Origin: Salinarimonas chemoclinalis
GTDB lineage: Bacteria > Pseudomonadota > Alphaproteobacteria > Rhizobiales > Beijerinckiaceae
Length of the DNA stretch: 64,000 nt
NCBI RefSeq assembly: GCF_041514305.1
Contig: NZ_JBGMWH010000006.1
Location: 124,001 to 188,000 of the forward strand
Reading direction: 5' to 3'
This document shows positions 57,516-64,000 of this stretch, in pieces. The notes below the pieces were generated by a model that did no database searches, was not told the origin of the DNA, and saw only the letters and a list, made by a program, of their open reading frames with translations. Made by a program: the position numbers and the translations under genes. Position 1 is the first letter of the stretch. Every line of letters starts with the position of its first letter.

Positions 57516-57731
57516 TCAGGCTCGGAAGCGGTGCGGAGCACGCACCGGCACAGGCCGGCGGCGGCGCTCCGGCCCGACCTGCGCGAAGAGGAGCGTGGTG
57601 AGCGCGAGTGCGCCGGCGATGGTCGCGATCGCGCCGGGGAGTGCGGATACGCTCGCTGCGGCGGTGGCCGCGGCGACGAGCGCCAGGACGAGGAACACGG
57701 CACTGAAGCGGGTGAGCAGATCGCGTGTCAT
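57516..57731 (-). CDS. Two-helix small membrane protein
   Basis: The 71-residue protein from ATG 57731 has two hydrophobic helices (SAVFLVLALVAAATAAASV and AIATIAGALALTTLLFAQV) and a basic tail ending RAPHRFRA. A GGAGG site precedes it, and upstream lies a near-EcfG promoter (one mismatch), so it may belong to the stress regulon. Function unknown. Confidence 0.62.
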   Translation of the reverse strand: MTRDLLTRFSAVFLVLALVAAATAAASVSALPGAIATIAGALALTTLLFAQVGPERRRRPVPVRAPHRFRA

Positions 57732-57755
57732 CGGAGGCCTCCTGCGGTACGCGTA

Positions 57756-57780
57756 AACGCCCGCACCGTCCGATGGTTTC
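57756..57780 (-). promoter_or_regulatory. Near-EcfG promoter before the two-helix protein gene
   Basis: Minus strand GAAACC (57780-57775) is followed after exactly 15 bases by CGTT (57759-57756). One base differs from GGAACC. The start codon is at 57731. Confidence 0.4.
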
Positions 57781-57824
57781 ACGGCGAGGCTCTACCGACC
57801 GTGAAACCGATGCCGCGAATGCGA

Positions 57825-57854
57825 GAGAGCCGCGCGGTCTCCCGCGCGGCTCTC
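57825..57854 (-). terminator. Hairpin after ecfG
   Basis: A perfect 13-base stem (GAGAGCCGCGCGG and its complement, 4-base loop) lies 59 to 88 bases downstream of the ecfG stop. There is no T-run; probably the end of the nepR-ecfG transcript. Confidence 0.6.
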
Positions 57855-57912
57855 CTCTGCTCGGCTCTCCTGCTCGGCCTCACACCTTCTGCGAGACGGC
57901 CTGGCGGCGCGC

Positions 57913-58464
57913 TCAGCCGCTCGCGGCCTGGAGCGCGGCGCGGGTGATGCGGTCCGCACCGAGATCCTCGTCGCCGTCCACCGCGAGGAGTTGCGTCAGG
58001 CGCGAGCGAGCCCGGTTCACGCGGCTCTTGATGGTGCCCACCGCGCAGCCGCAGATGTTGGCGGCCTCCTCGTAGGAGAAGCCGGACGCGCCGACGAGCA
58101 GCAGGGCCTCGCGCTGGTCGGGCGGAAGCGTGGAGAGCGCTTCGCGGAAGTCCTCGAAGTCGAGGCGCGCGCCCTGTTCGGGCTGCGCCTTGAGGCGCGC
58201 GGCGTAGGAGCCGTCGGCGTCCTCCACCTCGCGGCGGCGCTTGCGGTACTCGGAGTGGAAGAGGTTGCGCAGGATCGTGAACAGCCAGGCGTTCAGATTC
58301 GTGCCGCGCTCGAAGCGGTCGATGTTCGACAGGGCGCGCAGGAGCGTGTCCTGCACGAGATCGTCGGCACGATCCACCTGCCCCGTCAACGAGATCGCGA
58401 ACGCGCGCAAGCTCGGAACGGCCGCGAGCAGGGCGTCGCGCAGCGCCGGTTCCGGCTGGGTCAT
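57913..58464 (-). CDS. ecfG: ECF sigma factor EcfG, general stress response
   Basis: The 183-residue sigma factor has region 2 (FAISLTGQVDRADDLVQDTL, RALSNIDRFERGTNLNAWLFTILRN) and region 4 (LPPDQREALLLVGASGFSYEEAANICGCAVGTIKSRVNRAR). It directs RNA polymerase to GGAAC-N16-CGTT promoters under stress. The start at 58464 overlaps the nepR stop (ATGA), so the sigma factor and its anti-sigma are made together. Phosphorylated PhyR, encoded divergently, releases it by binding NepR. Confidence 0.95.
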   Translation of the reverse strand: MTQPEPALRDALLAAVPSLRAFAISLTGQVDRADDLVQDTLLRALSNIDRFERGTNLNAWLFTILRNLFHSEYRKRRREVEDADGSYAARLKAQPEQGARLDFEDFREALSTLPPDQREALLLVGASGFSYEEAANICGCAVGTIKSRVNRARSRLTQLLAVDGDEDLGADRITRAALQAASG

Positions 58465-58706
58465 CGCGAGTTCTCCGTCTTGTCCTGTTTGTCGAGCTGC
58501 GCCAGCAGGTCCTTGAAGCGGTCTGGAACCGGCTGATCCATCAGCTCGGAATACATGGCCCGCAGCTGGTCGCCGATCCGCGACTGGATGGCCCGATCGA
58601 GCCGCGGATCGGACGCCGCCGATGCCGACCCCCCATCGTGCCCGCTCCCCGCGCGCGGCTCCCGCGCGCCGAGCTCGTGGACCCCCGTGCCCTTGTTGAC
58701 TTTCAT
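58461..58706 (-). CDS. nepR: Anti-sigma factor NepR
   Basis: The 81-residue protein has a variable N-terminus and the two NepR helices in RAIQSRIGDQLRAMYSELMDQ and PVPDRFKDLLAQLDKQ, with the conserved VPDRF. It holds EcfG inactive until phosphorylated PhyR takes it away. The gene overlaps ecfG by 4 bases. The long Gly/Ser/Asp-rich N-terminus is typical for the family. Confidence 0.94.
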   Translation of the reverse strand: MKVNKGTGVHELGAREPRAGSGHDGGSASAASDPRLDRAIQSRIGDQLRAMYSELMDQPVPDRFKDLLAQLDKQDKTENSR

Positions 58707-58754
58707 TCCGTGACCCTCATCCTCGAGGCGTGATAACGAGCGCTCGCGGGCCTC

Positions 58755-58780
58755 AACGTCCCGGGCGGGCGACGGGTTCC
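58755..58780 (-). promoter_or_regulatory. EcfG promoter of nepR-ecfG
   Basis: Minus strand GGAACC (58780-58775) and CGTT (58758-58755) are 16 bases apart, about 50 bases before nepR. This makes the stress sigma factor autoregulated, as known in related bacteria. Confidence 0.75.
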
Positions 58781-58799
58781 ATCACCCGGGGCAGATCCG

Positions 58800-58824
58800 G
58801 GAACCTTTCGGCGCCGCGCGCGTT
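58800..58824 (+). promoter_or_regulatory. EcfG promoter of phyR
   Basis: GGAACC (58800-58805) and CGTT (58821-58824) are 15 bases apart, 50 bases before the phyR ATG. With the opposite promoter it drives both arms of the locus. Confidence 0.78.
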
Positions 58825-58874
58825 GAACGCGCACAGGACCAACGCCGAACCGGCGACTCCACAAGGGGATATGC

Positions 58875-59681
58875 ATGTCGACAGCCCAGCTCGTCGTCCA
58901 GTACCTGCCGTACCTGCGCCGCTACGCGCGCGCGCTCACCGGCAGCCAGCAGGCGGGCGACGCCTACGTCGCCGCGACGCTCGAGGCGCTCGTCGGCGAG
59001 CCCGAGACGATCGATCGCCAGGGCAACATAAAGGCCGACCTCTTCCGCGTCTTCACCCGCATCTGGAACTCGCTGTCCGTGAACGGCCGCGCCGAGGGCG
59101 TCGAGCGCGACCTGCCGGCGGAGGCGCGGCTGGGCCAGATCACGCCGCTGCCGCGTCAGGCCTTCCTGCTCTCCTCGCTCGAAGGCTTCTCCGAGGAGGA
59201 ATCGGCGCGCGTCCTCGCCGTGCCGGTCGACGAGGTGCGCGCGCTCGTGGAGGAGGCCGGCCGCGAGCTCGCCGCCGACATCGTCACCGACATCATGATC
59301 ATCGAGGACGAGCCCCTCATCGCGATGGATCTCGAGGCGCTCGTCGAGGGCCTCGGCCACAACGTCACCGGCGTCGCGCGCACCCGTGGCGAGGCGCTGG
59401 CGCTCGCCGGATCGAAGCGGCCCGGCCTGATCCTCGCCGACATCCAGCTCGCGGACGGATCCTCCGGCCTCGATGCGGTGAACGACCTCCTCGACACGTT
59501 CCAGGTCCCGGTGATCTTCATCACCGCCTATCCGGAGCGCTTCCTCACCGGCGAGCGGCCGGAGCCCGCCTTCCTGATCGCCAAGCCGTTCCAGCCGGCG
59601 AACGTCTCGGCGGTGATCAGCCAGGCGCTGTTCTTCCAGCAGAGCGCGCACCGCAGCCGCCCCGAGCGCGCCTCGGCCTGA
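58875..59681 (+). CDS. phyR: Anti-anti-sigma response regulator PhyR
   Basis: The 268-residue protein joins a sigma-like N-terminal domain (residues 1 to about 125, with YLPYLRRYARALTGSQQAGD and FLLSSLEGFSEEESARVLAV) to a C-terminal receiver domain (MIIEDEPLIAMDLEALVEG, phosphoacceptor Asp189 in LILADIQLADGSSGLDA, Lys in FLIAKPF). When phosphorylated it traps NepR and frees EcfG. The ADIQLADGSSGLDA region is the classic PhyR variant of the receiver. A strong terminator follows. Confidence 0.95.
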   Translation: MSTAQLVVQYLPYLRRYARALTGSQQAGDAYVAATLEALVGEPETIDRQGNIKADLFRVFTRIWNSLSVNGRAEGVERDLPAEARLGQITPLPRQAFLLSSLEGFSEEESARVLAVPVDEVRALVEEAGRELAADIVTDIMIIEDEPLIAMDLEALVEGLGHNVTGVARTRGEALALAGSKRPGLILADIQLADGSSGLDAVNDLLDTFQVPVIFITAYPERFLTGERPEPAFLIAKPFQPANVSAVISQALFFQQSAHRSRPERASA

Positions 59682-59725
59682 GGCGCGCCGCCGCGGACCC
59701 GCGAGAAACACACCGGCGAGAATCG

Positions 59726-59748
59726 GGGCCTCCGTTGGAGGCCCTTTT
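59726..59748 (+). terminator. Rho-independent terminator of phyR
   Basis: An 8-base perfect stem (GGGCCTCC with GGAGGCCC, 3-base loop) is followed directly by TTTT, 45 bases after the phyR stop. Confidence 0.85.
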
Positions 59749-59946
59749 CGTGAGCGCCTCGCATCGCGGTTCGGGAGCCTGGCGTGCGGCGCCGGTCTGC
59801 GGCCCGAACGCTTCGGTGCGGGCCGCGATTGCGCGCGGTGCGGAGAGAAGGAGGCGGATCGGCCCGGCCGACCCGCCGCGAGTCGCCGGCCGGCCCCGGG
59901 GACTGCTGGGAGGACCCTCCGGCCGGGTGGCCGGCGAAGGTTCGCG

Positions 59947-60414
59947 ATGGCGTATCGTTCCGATGGCGAAACCTTCTGCCCGATGAAGCTTTACCTTTCG
60001 GGGGCTCTACGACGGGAGCATGCCTTGGTCGCAGGCACCGAGAACATCGTCGCACCATTCTTCGGCTGCATCCTCCTCGCGGAGGACAGCGCGATCATCG
60101 CGCTCGACACCGCGGAGACGCTGACCGACCTCGGCTTCGAGGAAGTGCTCGTCGCGCGCGACGCCGCTGCGGCGCATGCGCTGCTCGCGGTACGGACGGA
60201 CCTGCGCGCGCTCGTCCTCGATCTCGATCTCGACGGCGAGAGCGGCACGCCGGTGGCGCGTGCCGCCCGCGCGGCGGGCCTGCCCGTGGTGGTCGCCTCC
60301 GGCCACGCCGACCCCGGTCCCGACCCGGCGTTCGTCGGCGCACCGCTGTTGCGCAAGCCCTACACCCGCGATGCGCTGGCGCGGGCGCTGGCCCGGGCCC
60401 TCGTGCCCGCCTGA
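59947..60414 (+). CDS. Stand-alone receiver domain protein
   Basis: The frame from ATG 59947 gives 155 residues, but the receiver domain starts near residue 40 (CILLAEDSAIIALDTAETL), so ATG 59983 is also possible. The acidic pocket, phosphoacceptor Asp in ALVLDLDLDGESG, ASGHAD in place of the usual T/S region, and Lys in LLRKPYTRD make a CheY-like domain. It is beside the PhyR locus and may belong to the same stress signalling, an inference only. Confidence 0.75.
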   Translation: MAYRSDGETFCPMKLYLSGALRREHALVAGTENIVAPFFGCILLAEDSAIIALDTAETLTDLGFEEVLVARDAAAAHALLAVRTDLRALVLDLDLDGESGTPVARAARAAGLPVVVASGHADPGPDPAFVGAPLLRKPYTRDALARALARALVPA

Positions 60415-60430
60415 GCGGCACGGGCCGCCT

Positions 60431-60455
60431 GGAACATCCCGGCGCCGTCGCCGTT
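60431..60455 (+). promoter_or_regulatory. Candidate EcfG-like promoter, also part of an inverted repeat
   Basis: GGAACA (60431-60436) is followed after 15 bases by CGTT (60452-60455). The outer GGAACAT also pairs with ATGTTCC at 60458-60464, so the site may instead be an operator or hairpin. The next ATG is at 60518. Confidence 0.4.
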
Positions 60456-60517
60456 CCATGTTCCCGTGACCCAGACCGAGAGCGCGCCGGAACCGGCGCG
60501 CGGCCGGAGGCCTCGCG

Positions 60518-61084
60518 ATGCTGCGCCTCGCCGCGCTTCTCTTCTCGACCTACGTCGGCGCCTTCGTGCTCACGAGCGCGGTGGCGGCGCCCCACGAGCT
60601 GCGCGCCGCATGGACGCGCCTGGCCGGCGGGCTCGAGACGCTCGTGTCCATGCGGGTCGCCGGCGACGCCCACGCCGACTCCTTGCGCGCCTCGCGTGCG
60701 AGCGTCCGCAAGGCGCCCGCGCTCGCCCGCTCCTTCGTCGAGCCGCGCGAACCGCGGTCCTCCGATCCCGTAGCCTCCGAGATCGTCCTCCTCGACGGCG
60801 GCGCCCTCGCGATCCTCGATGCCGAGGGGCGCGTCCTCCTGCGACACGACCCCGCAGGACGCACCACGACGATCGCGCGCGGCGCCGACCTGCCGCGACT
60901 CCTCGCCACGCCCGCCGGCGACGCCCCGCGGCCCCCCGAGCCGTCGCGACGCGCGCCCGGCGATCCGGGGAGCACCGACGAGCCGGACGAGGCCCTCGCC
61001 GCCGGATGCGAGAGCCCGGTGGGACCGCTCGCGCGCGGCGGCGGCGCGGCGTCCGCCCGCGCGCTCTGCCTCGCCTCGCTCTGA
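60518..61084 (+). CDS. Hypothetical exported or membrane-anchored protein
   Basis: The 188-residue protein has an N-terminal hydrophobic segment (LRLAALLFSTYVGAFVLTSAVAAP) that is either a signal peptide or an anchor, then a charged, mostly unstructured body with EIVLLDGGALAILDAEGRV and two cysteines (AGCESP, ALCLAS). The GGAGG site is well placed before ATG 60518. No family recognised. Confidence 0.62.
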   Translation: MLRLAALLFSTYVGAFVLTSAVAAPHELRAAWTRLAGGLETLVSMRVAGDAHADSLRASRASVRKAPALARSFVEPREPRSSDPVASEIVLLDGGALAILDAEGRVLLRHDPAGRTTTIARGADLPRLLATPAGDAPRPPEPSRRAPGDPGSTDEPDEALAAGCESPVGPLARGGGAASARALCLASL

Positions 61085-61256
61085 CGGGCGGCGGGCGCCA
61101 CCCACTCCCACTCCAACTCCCCCTCCGCGCTCCCGCCCGTGACGCGTGCCCCCCGAGCGGCACCATTCGTTCATGTTGCGGCCATCCCGGACGCTATAAG
61201 GGTTCTCGCGATGCGGCCCGCGATTCGCGGGAGTGCGCCACGACCACGGCGGAGCG

Positions 61257-62267
61257 ATGCGGCAAGGTTCCCTACTCGGCACACTCGCGATCACGATCTC
61301 CCTCCTCCTCCCGGCGGCGGTGCTGGCGCAGGACGCGTGCACGCGTTACCGCGCCGAACTCGCGCAGATCGATGCCGGGGGCGGGCGCGATTACGGCGCC
61401 CTCGCGCGCCAGCAGGCGATCGAGCTCGAGCAGATGCGCCGCTACGTGCAGAGCCTCGACTGCGGCCGCTCGCGTTTCCTGATCTTCGGCGCGCCGACCT
61501 CCCCCGAATGCGCCGCCGCCGAGGAGCGGCTCGGCGCCATGGAGGCGAACTACCAGCGCCTTCTCGTGGAGTCCTCGCGTTCGGGCAACGAGCGTCGCGC
61601 CGCGCTCCTCTCGGCGATCGAGCAGTACTGCACGCCGCAGCCGCCCGGAGGCGTCCCCGGTGGGCAGCCCGGCGTCTTCGACACCTGGATCGAGCCGACC
61701 GAGCCCTTTATGGACGGCCCCGGCTTCCCCGACGAGGCGCGGCCGATCGCCGGTCAGGCCGTGTGCGTGCGCACCTGCGACGGCTCGTTCTTCCCGCTCG
61801 CCAGCACCCCGCGCGATTCGCGCGCGGCGGGCGACCTGTGCCAGGCGCAGTGCCCGTCCGCCCCCACCGCCCTGTTCTACAAGCCGCAGGGCGCGGCGAT
61901 CGAGCAGGCGATCTCCGCGGACGGCCAGTCCTACATGGCGCTGCCCGACGCGCTCGCCTTCCGCCGATCGCACGACGCGGCCTGCTCCTGCCGCGTGCCG
62001 GGACAGAGCTGGTCGGAGGCGCTGGCTCGGGCCGAGGCGCTCGTCGGCGACGGCGCGGAGATCGTCGACGAAGCCCGCGCCCGCGAGCTTTCGCGGCCGC
62101 GCGAGACCGCGCCCTCGGCCGTCGCCACGCCGGTCCCCGGCGCGCCCGCCGTGCCGATCCCCTTCTTCGGGATCGCGGAGGGGGAATGGCGCGAGATGGA
62201 GACGCGCGAGGGCCGGCGGCGCGTGCGCGTCGTCGCGCCGGAGGTGATCCCCGCGCCGGACGCGTGA
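61257..62267 (+). CDS. DUF2865 secreted protein
   Basis: The 336-residue protein has a signal peptide (LAITISLLLPAAVLAQ) and a long coiled region with conserved cysteines (QDACTRYRAEL, QSLDCGRSR, PTSPECAAAEERL). The DUF2865 core is PIAGQAVCVRTCDGSFFPLA, then SRAAGDLCQAQCPSAPTALFY and SCRVPGQSW. DUF2865 is common in Hyphomicrobiales; function is unknown, but many cysteines suggest a periplasmic or surface protein stabilised by disulfides. A GGCGGAG site precedes ATG 61257. Confidence 0.87.
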   Translation: MRQGSLLGTLAITISLLLPAAVLAQDACTRYRAELAQIDAGGGRDYGALARQQAIELEQMRRYVQSLDCGRSRFLIFGAPTSPECAAAEERLGAMEANYQRLLVESSRSGNERRAALLSAIEQYCTPQPPGGVPGGQPGVFDTWIEPTEPFMDGPGFPDEARPIAGQAVCVRTCDGSFFPLASTPRDSRAAGDLCQAQCPSAPTALFYKPQGAAIEQAISADGQSYMALPDALAFRRSHDAACSCRVPGQSWSEALARAEALVGDGAEIVDEARARELSRPRETAPSAVATPVPGAPAVPIPFFGIAEGEWREMETREGRRRVRVVAPEVIPAPDA

Positions 62268-62274
62268 GGCGGCC

Positions 62275-63630
62275 TCAGGCGCTCTCCCCGGCCAGACGCG
62301 CCGCCGCCTCGGCGCGGCCGATCAGAGGCAGCAGCGCGGCGAGCTCCGGCCCGTGGTCGCGCCCGGTGAGCGCCTTGCGCAGCGGCATGAACAGCGCGCG
62401 GCCCTTTGCGCCGGTGTGCGCCTTCACCGCGTTCGTCCAGGCCTTCCAGGTGCCGGCGTCCCAGGGCTCCGGGGGGAGCATCGCGCCGGCGCGGGCGCAG
62501 AAGTCCGCGTCCTCGATCACGGGCGTCACCGGTCCCGCGACGACGCCCCACCAGTCCCGTGCCTCGCGCAGCGTGGCGAGATTGCCGCGCACCGCCTCCC
62601 AGAAGGCCGCGCCGCCGCCGACGCCCATGTCCGCGAGCCGCCCCGCGACCGCCTCGAACGGCGTCTCGTGAACGACCCGGGCATTGAGCGCGGCGAGCTC
62701 CGCCTCGTCGAAGCGGGCGGGGGCGCGCGACACGTGGCCGAGGTCGACGAGGGCGGCGAGCGCGTCGAGCGACGCGACCGGGCGCACCGCGTCCGACGAG
62801 CCGACGAGCACCGCCAGCGTGGCGACCGCCAGGGGCTCGAGCCCCGCCTCCCGCAGGCCCCTCAGCGAGAGATGCCCGAGGCGCTTGGAGAGACCCTCGC
62901 CGCTCGCGGTCGTGAGAAGGTTGTGGTGGCCGAACGCGGGGGGCGCGTGGCCGAGCGCCTCCAGGATCTGGATCTGCACCGCCGTGTTGGTGACGTGGTC
63001 CTCGCCGCGCACGACGAGCGTCACCCCGAGCGACGCGTCGTCGACGACGGAGGGCAGCGTGTAGAGGTAGCTGCCGTCCTCGCGCACGAGCACGGGGTCG
63101 GAGAGCGAGCCGCAGTCGACGCTCACCTCCCCGCGCACGCGGTCGTCCCAGGCGACGGCGCGGTGGTCGAGCCGGAAGCGCCAGTGCGGCCGGCGGCCCT
63201 CGGCCTCGAGCCGCGCGCGGTCCGCGTCGGAGAGGGCGAGGGCGGCGCGGTCGTAGATCGGCGGCAGGCCGCGGGCGAGCTGGACGCGGCGCTTGCGCTC
63301 GAGCTCGACGGGCGTCTCGAAGCACGGGTAGAGCCGCCCCGCCGCCTTCAGCCGCTGGGCCGCCGCGCCGTAGAGCGCGATGCGCTCGGACTGGCGCACG
63401 GCGAGATCCGGCGCGATGCCGAGCCAGGCGAGGTCCGCGACGATGGCCTGCGCGTATTCCTCCCTGGAGCGCTCGCGATCGGTGTCGTCGAGGCGCAGCA
63501 CGAAGGTGCCGCCCGCTCGGCGCGCGAGGAGCGCGTTGAGGAGCGCCGTGCGGGCGTTGCCGATGTGGAGGAGGCCCGTCGGCGAGGGGGCGAAACGCAG
63601 GACGGGGGCGGGCGGGGTGGACGGCGTCAT
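62275..63630 (-). CDS. gltX: Glutamate-tRNA ligase
   Basis: The 451-residue class I synthetase attaches glutamate to tRNA. It has the HIGH-type start RFAPSPTGLLHIGNARTAL, FVLRLDDTDRERS, VVRGEDHVTNTA and the KMSKS counterpart EGLSKRLGH. The C-terminal anticodon region is present and ends RLAGESA. Alphaproteobacteria often have two such enzymes, one for tRNA(Glu) and one for tRNA(Gln) as a step of the amidotransferase route; which one this is cannot be told here. It is divergent from the map gene. Confidence 0.94.
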   Translation of the reverse strand: MTPSTPPAPVLRFAPSPTGLLHIGNARTALLNALLARRAGGTFVLRLDDTDRERSREEYAQAIVADLAWLGIAPDLAVRQSERIALYGAAAQRLKAAGRLYPCFETPVELERKRRVQLARGLPPIYDRAALALSDADRARLEAEGRRPHWRFRLDHRAVAWDDRVRGEVSVDCGSLSDPVLVREDGSYLYTLPSVVDDASLGVTLVVRGEDHVTNTAVQIQILEALGHAPPAFGHHNLLTTASGEGLSKRLGHLSLRGLREAGLEPLAVATLAVLVGSSDAVRPVASLDALAALVDLGHVSRAPARFDEAELAALNARVVHETPFEAVAGRLADMGVGGGAAFWEAVRGNLATLREARDWWGVVAGPVTPVIEDADFCARAGAMLPPEPWDAGTWKAWTNAVKAHTGAKGRALFMPLRKALTGRDHGPELAALLPLIGRAEAAARLAGESA

Positions 63631-63708
63631 GCGCCTCCTCTACCCCGTGGCGCGGCGGGGCACAAACGCCGTGCGCGTGCTATGGTCGCGCCGATCGAAG
63701 GAGAGGAC

Positions 63709-64000
63709 ATGGACGAGGTACGCGAGAAGCGCCCGCGGGGCATCCCCCTGCACGGGCCGGAGGAGTTCGAGGCGATGCGCCGCGCCGGCCGGCTCGCGGC
63801 GGCGACGCTCGACTTCATCGCCGCCCACGTCCGCCCGGGCGTCTCCACCGGCGATCTCGATCGGCTGTGCGAGACCTTCATGCGCGACCATGGCGCCGTG
63901 CCCGCGACGATCGGCTTCCACGGCTACGCCCACGCGACCTGCATCTCGGTGAACCACGTCGTCACCCACGGCGTGCCCGACGACGAGAAGCGGCTGGCGG
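63709..64000 (+). CDS. map: Methionine aminopeptidase, type I (N-terminal part)
   Basis: The first 97 residues are visible: IPLHGPEEFEAMRRAGRLAA and VSTGDLDRLCETFMRDHGAV lead to TIGFHGYAHATCISVNHVV and THGVPDDEKRL. This is the start of the pita-bread fold and the substrate-side loop. The enzyme removes the starting methionine from new proteins. The metal ligands lie beyond the window edge. ATG 63709 follows AAGGAGAGG. Confidence 0.93.
   Translation, partial: MDEVREKRPRGIPLHGPEEFEAMRRAGRLAAATLDFIAAHVRPGVSTGDLDRLCETFMRDHGAVPATIGFHGYAHATCISVNHVVTHGVPDDEKRLA

Overview
This window looks like chromosomal DNA from a high-GC alphaproteobacterium, most likely of the order Hyphomicrobiales (Rhizobiales), perhaps near Salinarimonas or Methylobacterium. 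The order-level call rests on the complete divergent phyR / nepR-ecfG general stress response locus, a GapR-type (DUF2312) protein, DUF1244, DUF2865, DUF3072 and CsgH-type genes, and osmoregulated glucan genes. The genus is a guess. Coding density is high, most genes use ATG or GTG, and many neighbours overlap by ATGA or GTGA. I see no phage, no complete insertion sequence and no CRISPR array.

Layout. 1-150: start of sbcD, reading left and running off the window. 492-4234: opgG-opgH glucan synthesis pair. 4322-5929: carboxyltransferase subunit of a methylcrotonyl-CoA-type carboxylase. 5995-7255: glycine-zipper lipoprotein, then a BLUF-like protein and a single-domain response regulator. 7275-12444: YbaK-type deacylase, divergent from a complete ugpBAEC glycerol-3-phosphate-type ABC importer. 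12455-14726: an antitoxin-like gene with a C-terminal frameshift and a soxS/soxV/soxW-like thiol-disulfide trio. 14738-20369: acyl-CoA synthetase, recJ and two alpha/beta hydrolases. 20649-24216: M19-type dipeptidase, LysR regulator and two membrane proteins (DUF3100 and a companion). 24352-24445: tRNA-Ser(GCU). 24501-31163: SLC13/TrkA-C permease, lipoprotein, small conserved protein, HDAC-like deacetylase translationally coupled to a P450, and an M20 peptidase.

31366-35243: an orphan LivH-type permease with an added extracytoplasmic domain, then a two-domain flavoprotein of the aminobenzoyl-/salicylyl-CoA monooxygenase-reductase type behind a palindromic AT-rich operator candidate. 35393-37500: a less GC-rich patch with an unrecognised large membrane protein and a DUF3072 gene. 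37668-39063: glutamine amidotransferase and L,D-transpeptidase. 39078-40412: compact curli operon (csgA, csgH and a second curlin). 40591-42914: chemoreceptor and a secreted partner. 43265-46883: four tightly coupled genes for a GtrB/GtrA-like glycolipid pathway. 47586-48524: an isolated AT-rich gene with a PD-(D/E)XK-like signature. 48539-51736: glycerate kinase, DUF1036 and pyruvate kinase in one overlapping operon. 51874-57034: DUF1244, gapR, DEAD-box helicase, diguanylate cyclase and YjbQ. 57192-60414: stress-response locus. 60518-64000: two exported proteins, gltX and the start of map.

Regulation. The clearest network is a candidate EcfG regulon. GGAAC(C)-N15/16-CGTT elements lie in both directions between phyR and nepR, and also before the glycine-zipper lipoprotein (5942), the DUF3072 gene (37561-37585, minus), a proline-rich small protein (57135), a two-helix membrane protein (57756-57780, one mismatch) and an exported protein (60431). 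These unrelated small genes would then be co-expressed under stress. Items I consider most worth a second look are the BLUF-like protein that has lost its photochemical glutamine, the isolated nuclease-like gene, the frameshifted antitoxin, and the LivH fusion. I did not find one large, clearly new multigene system.
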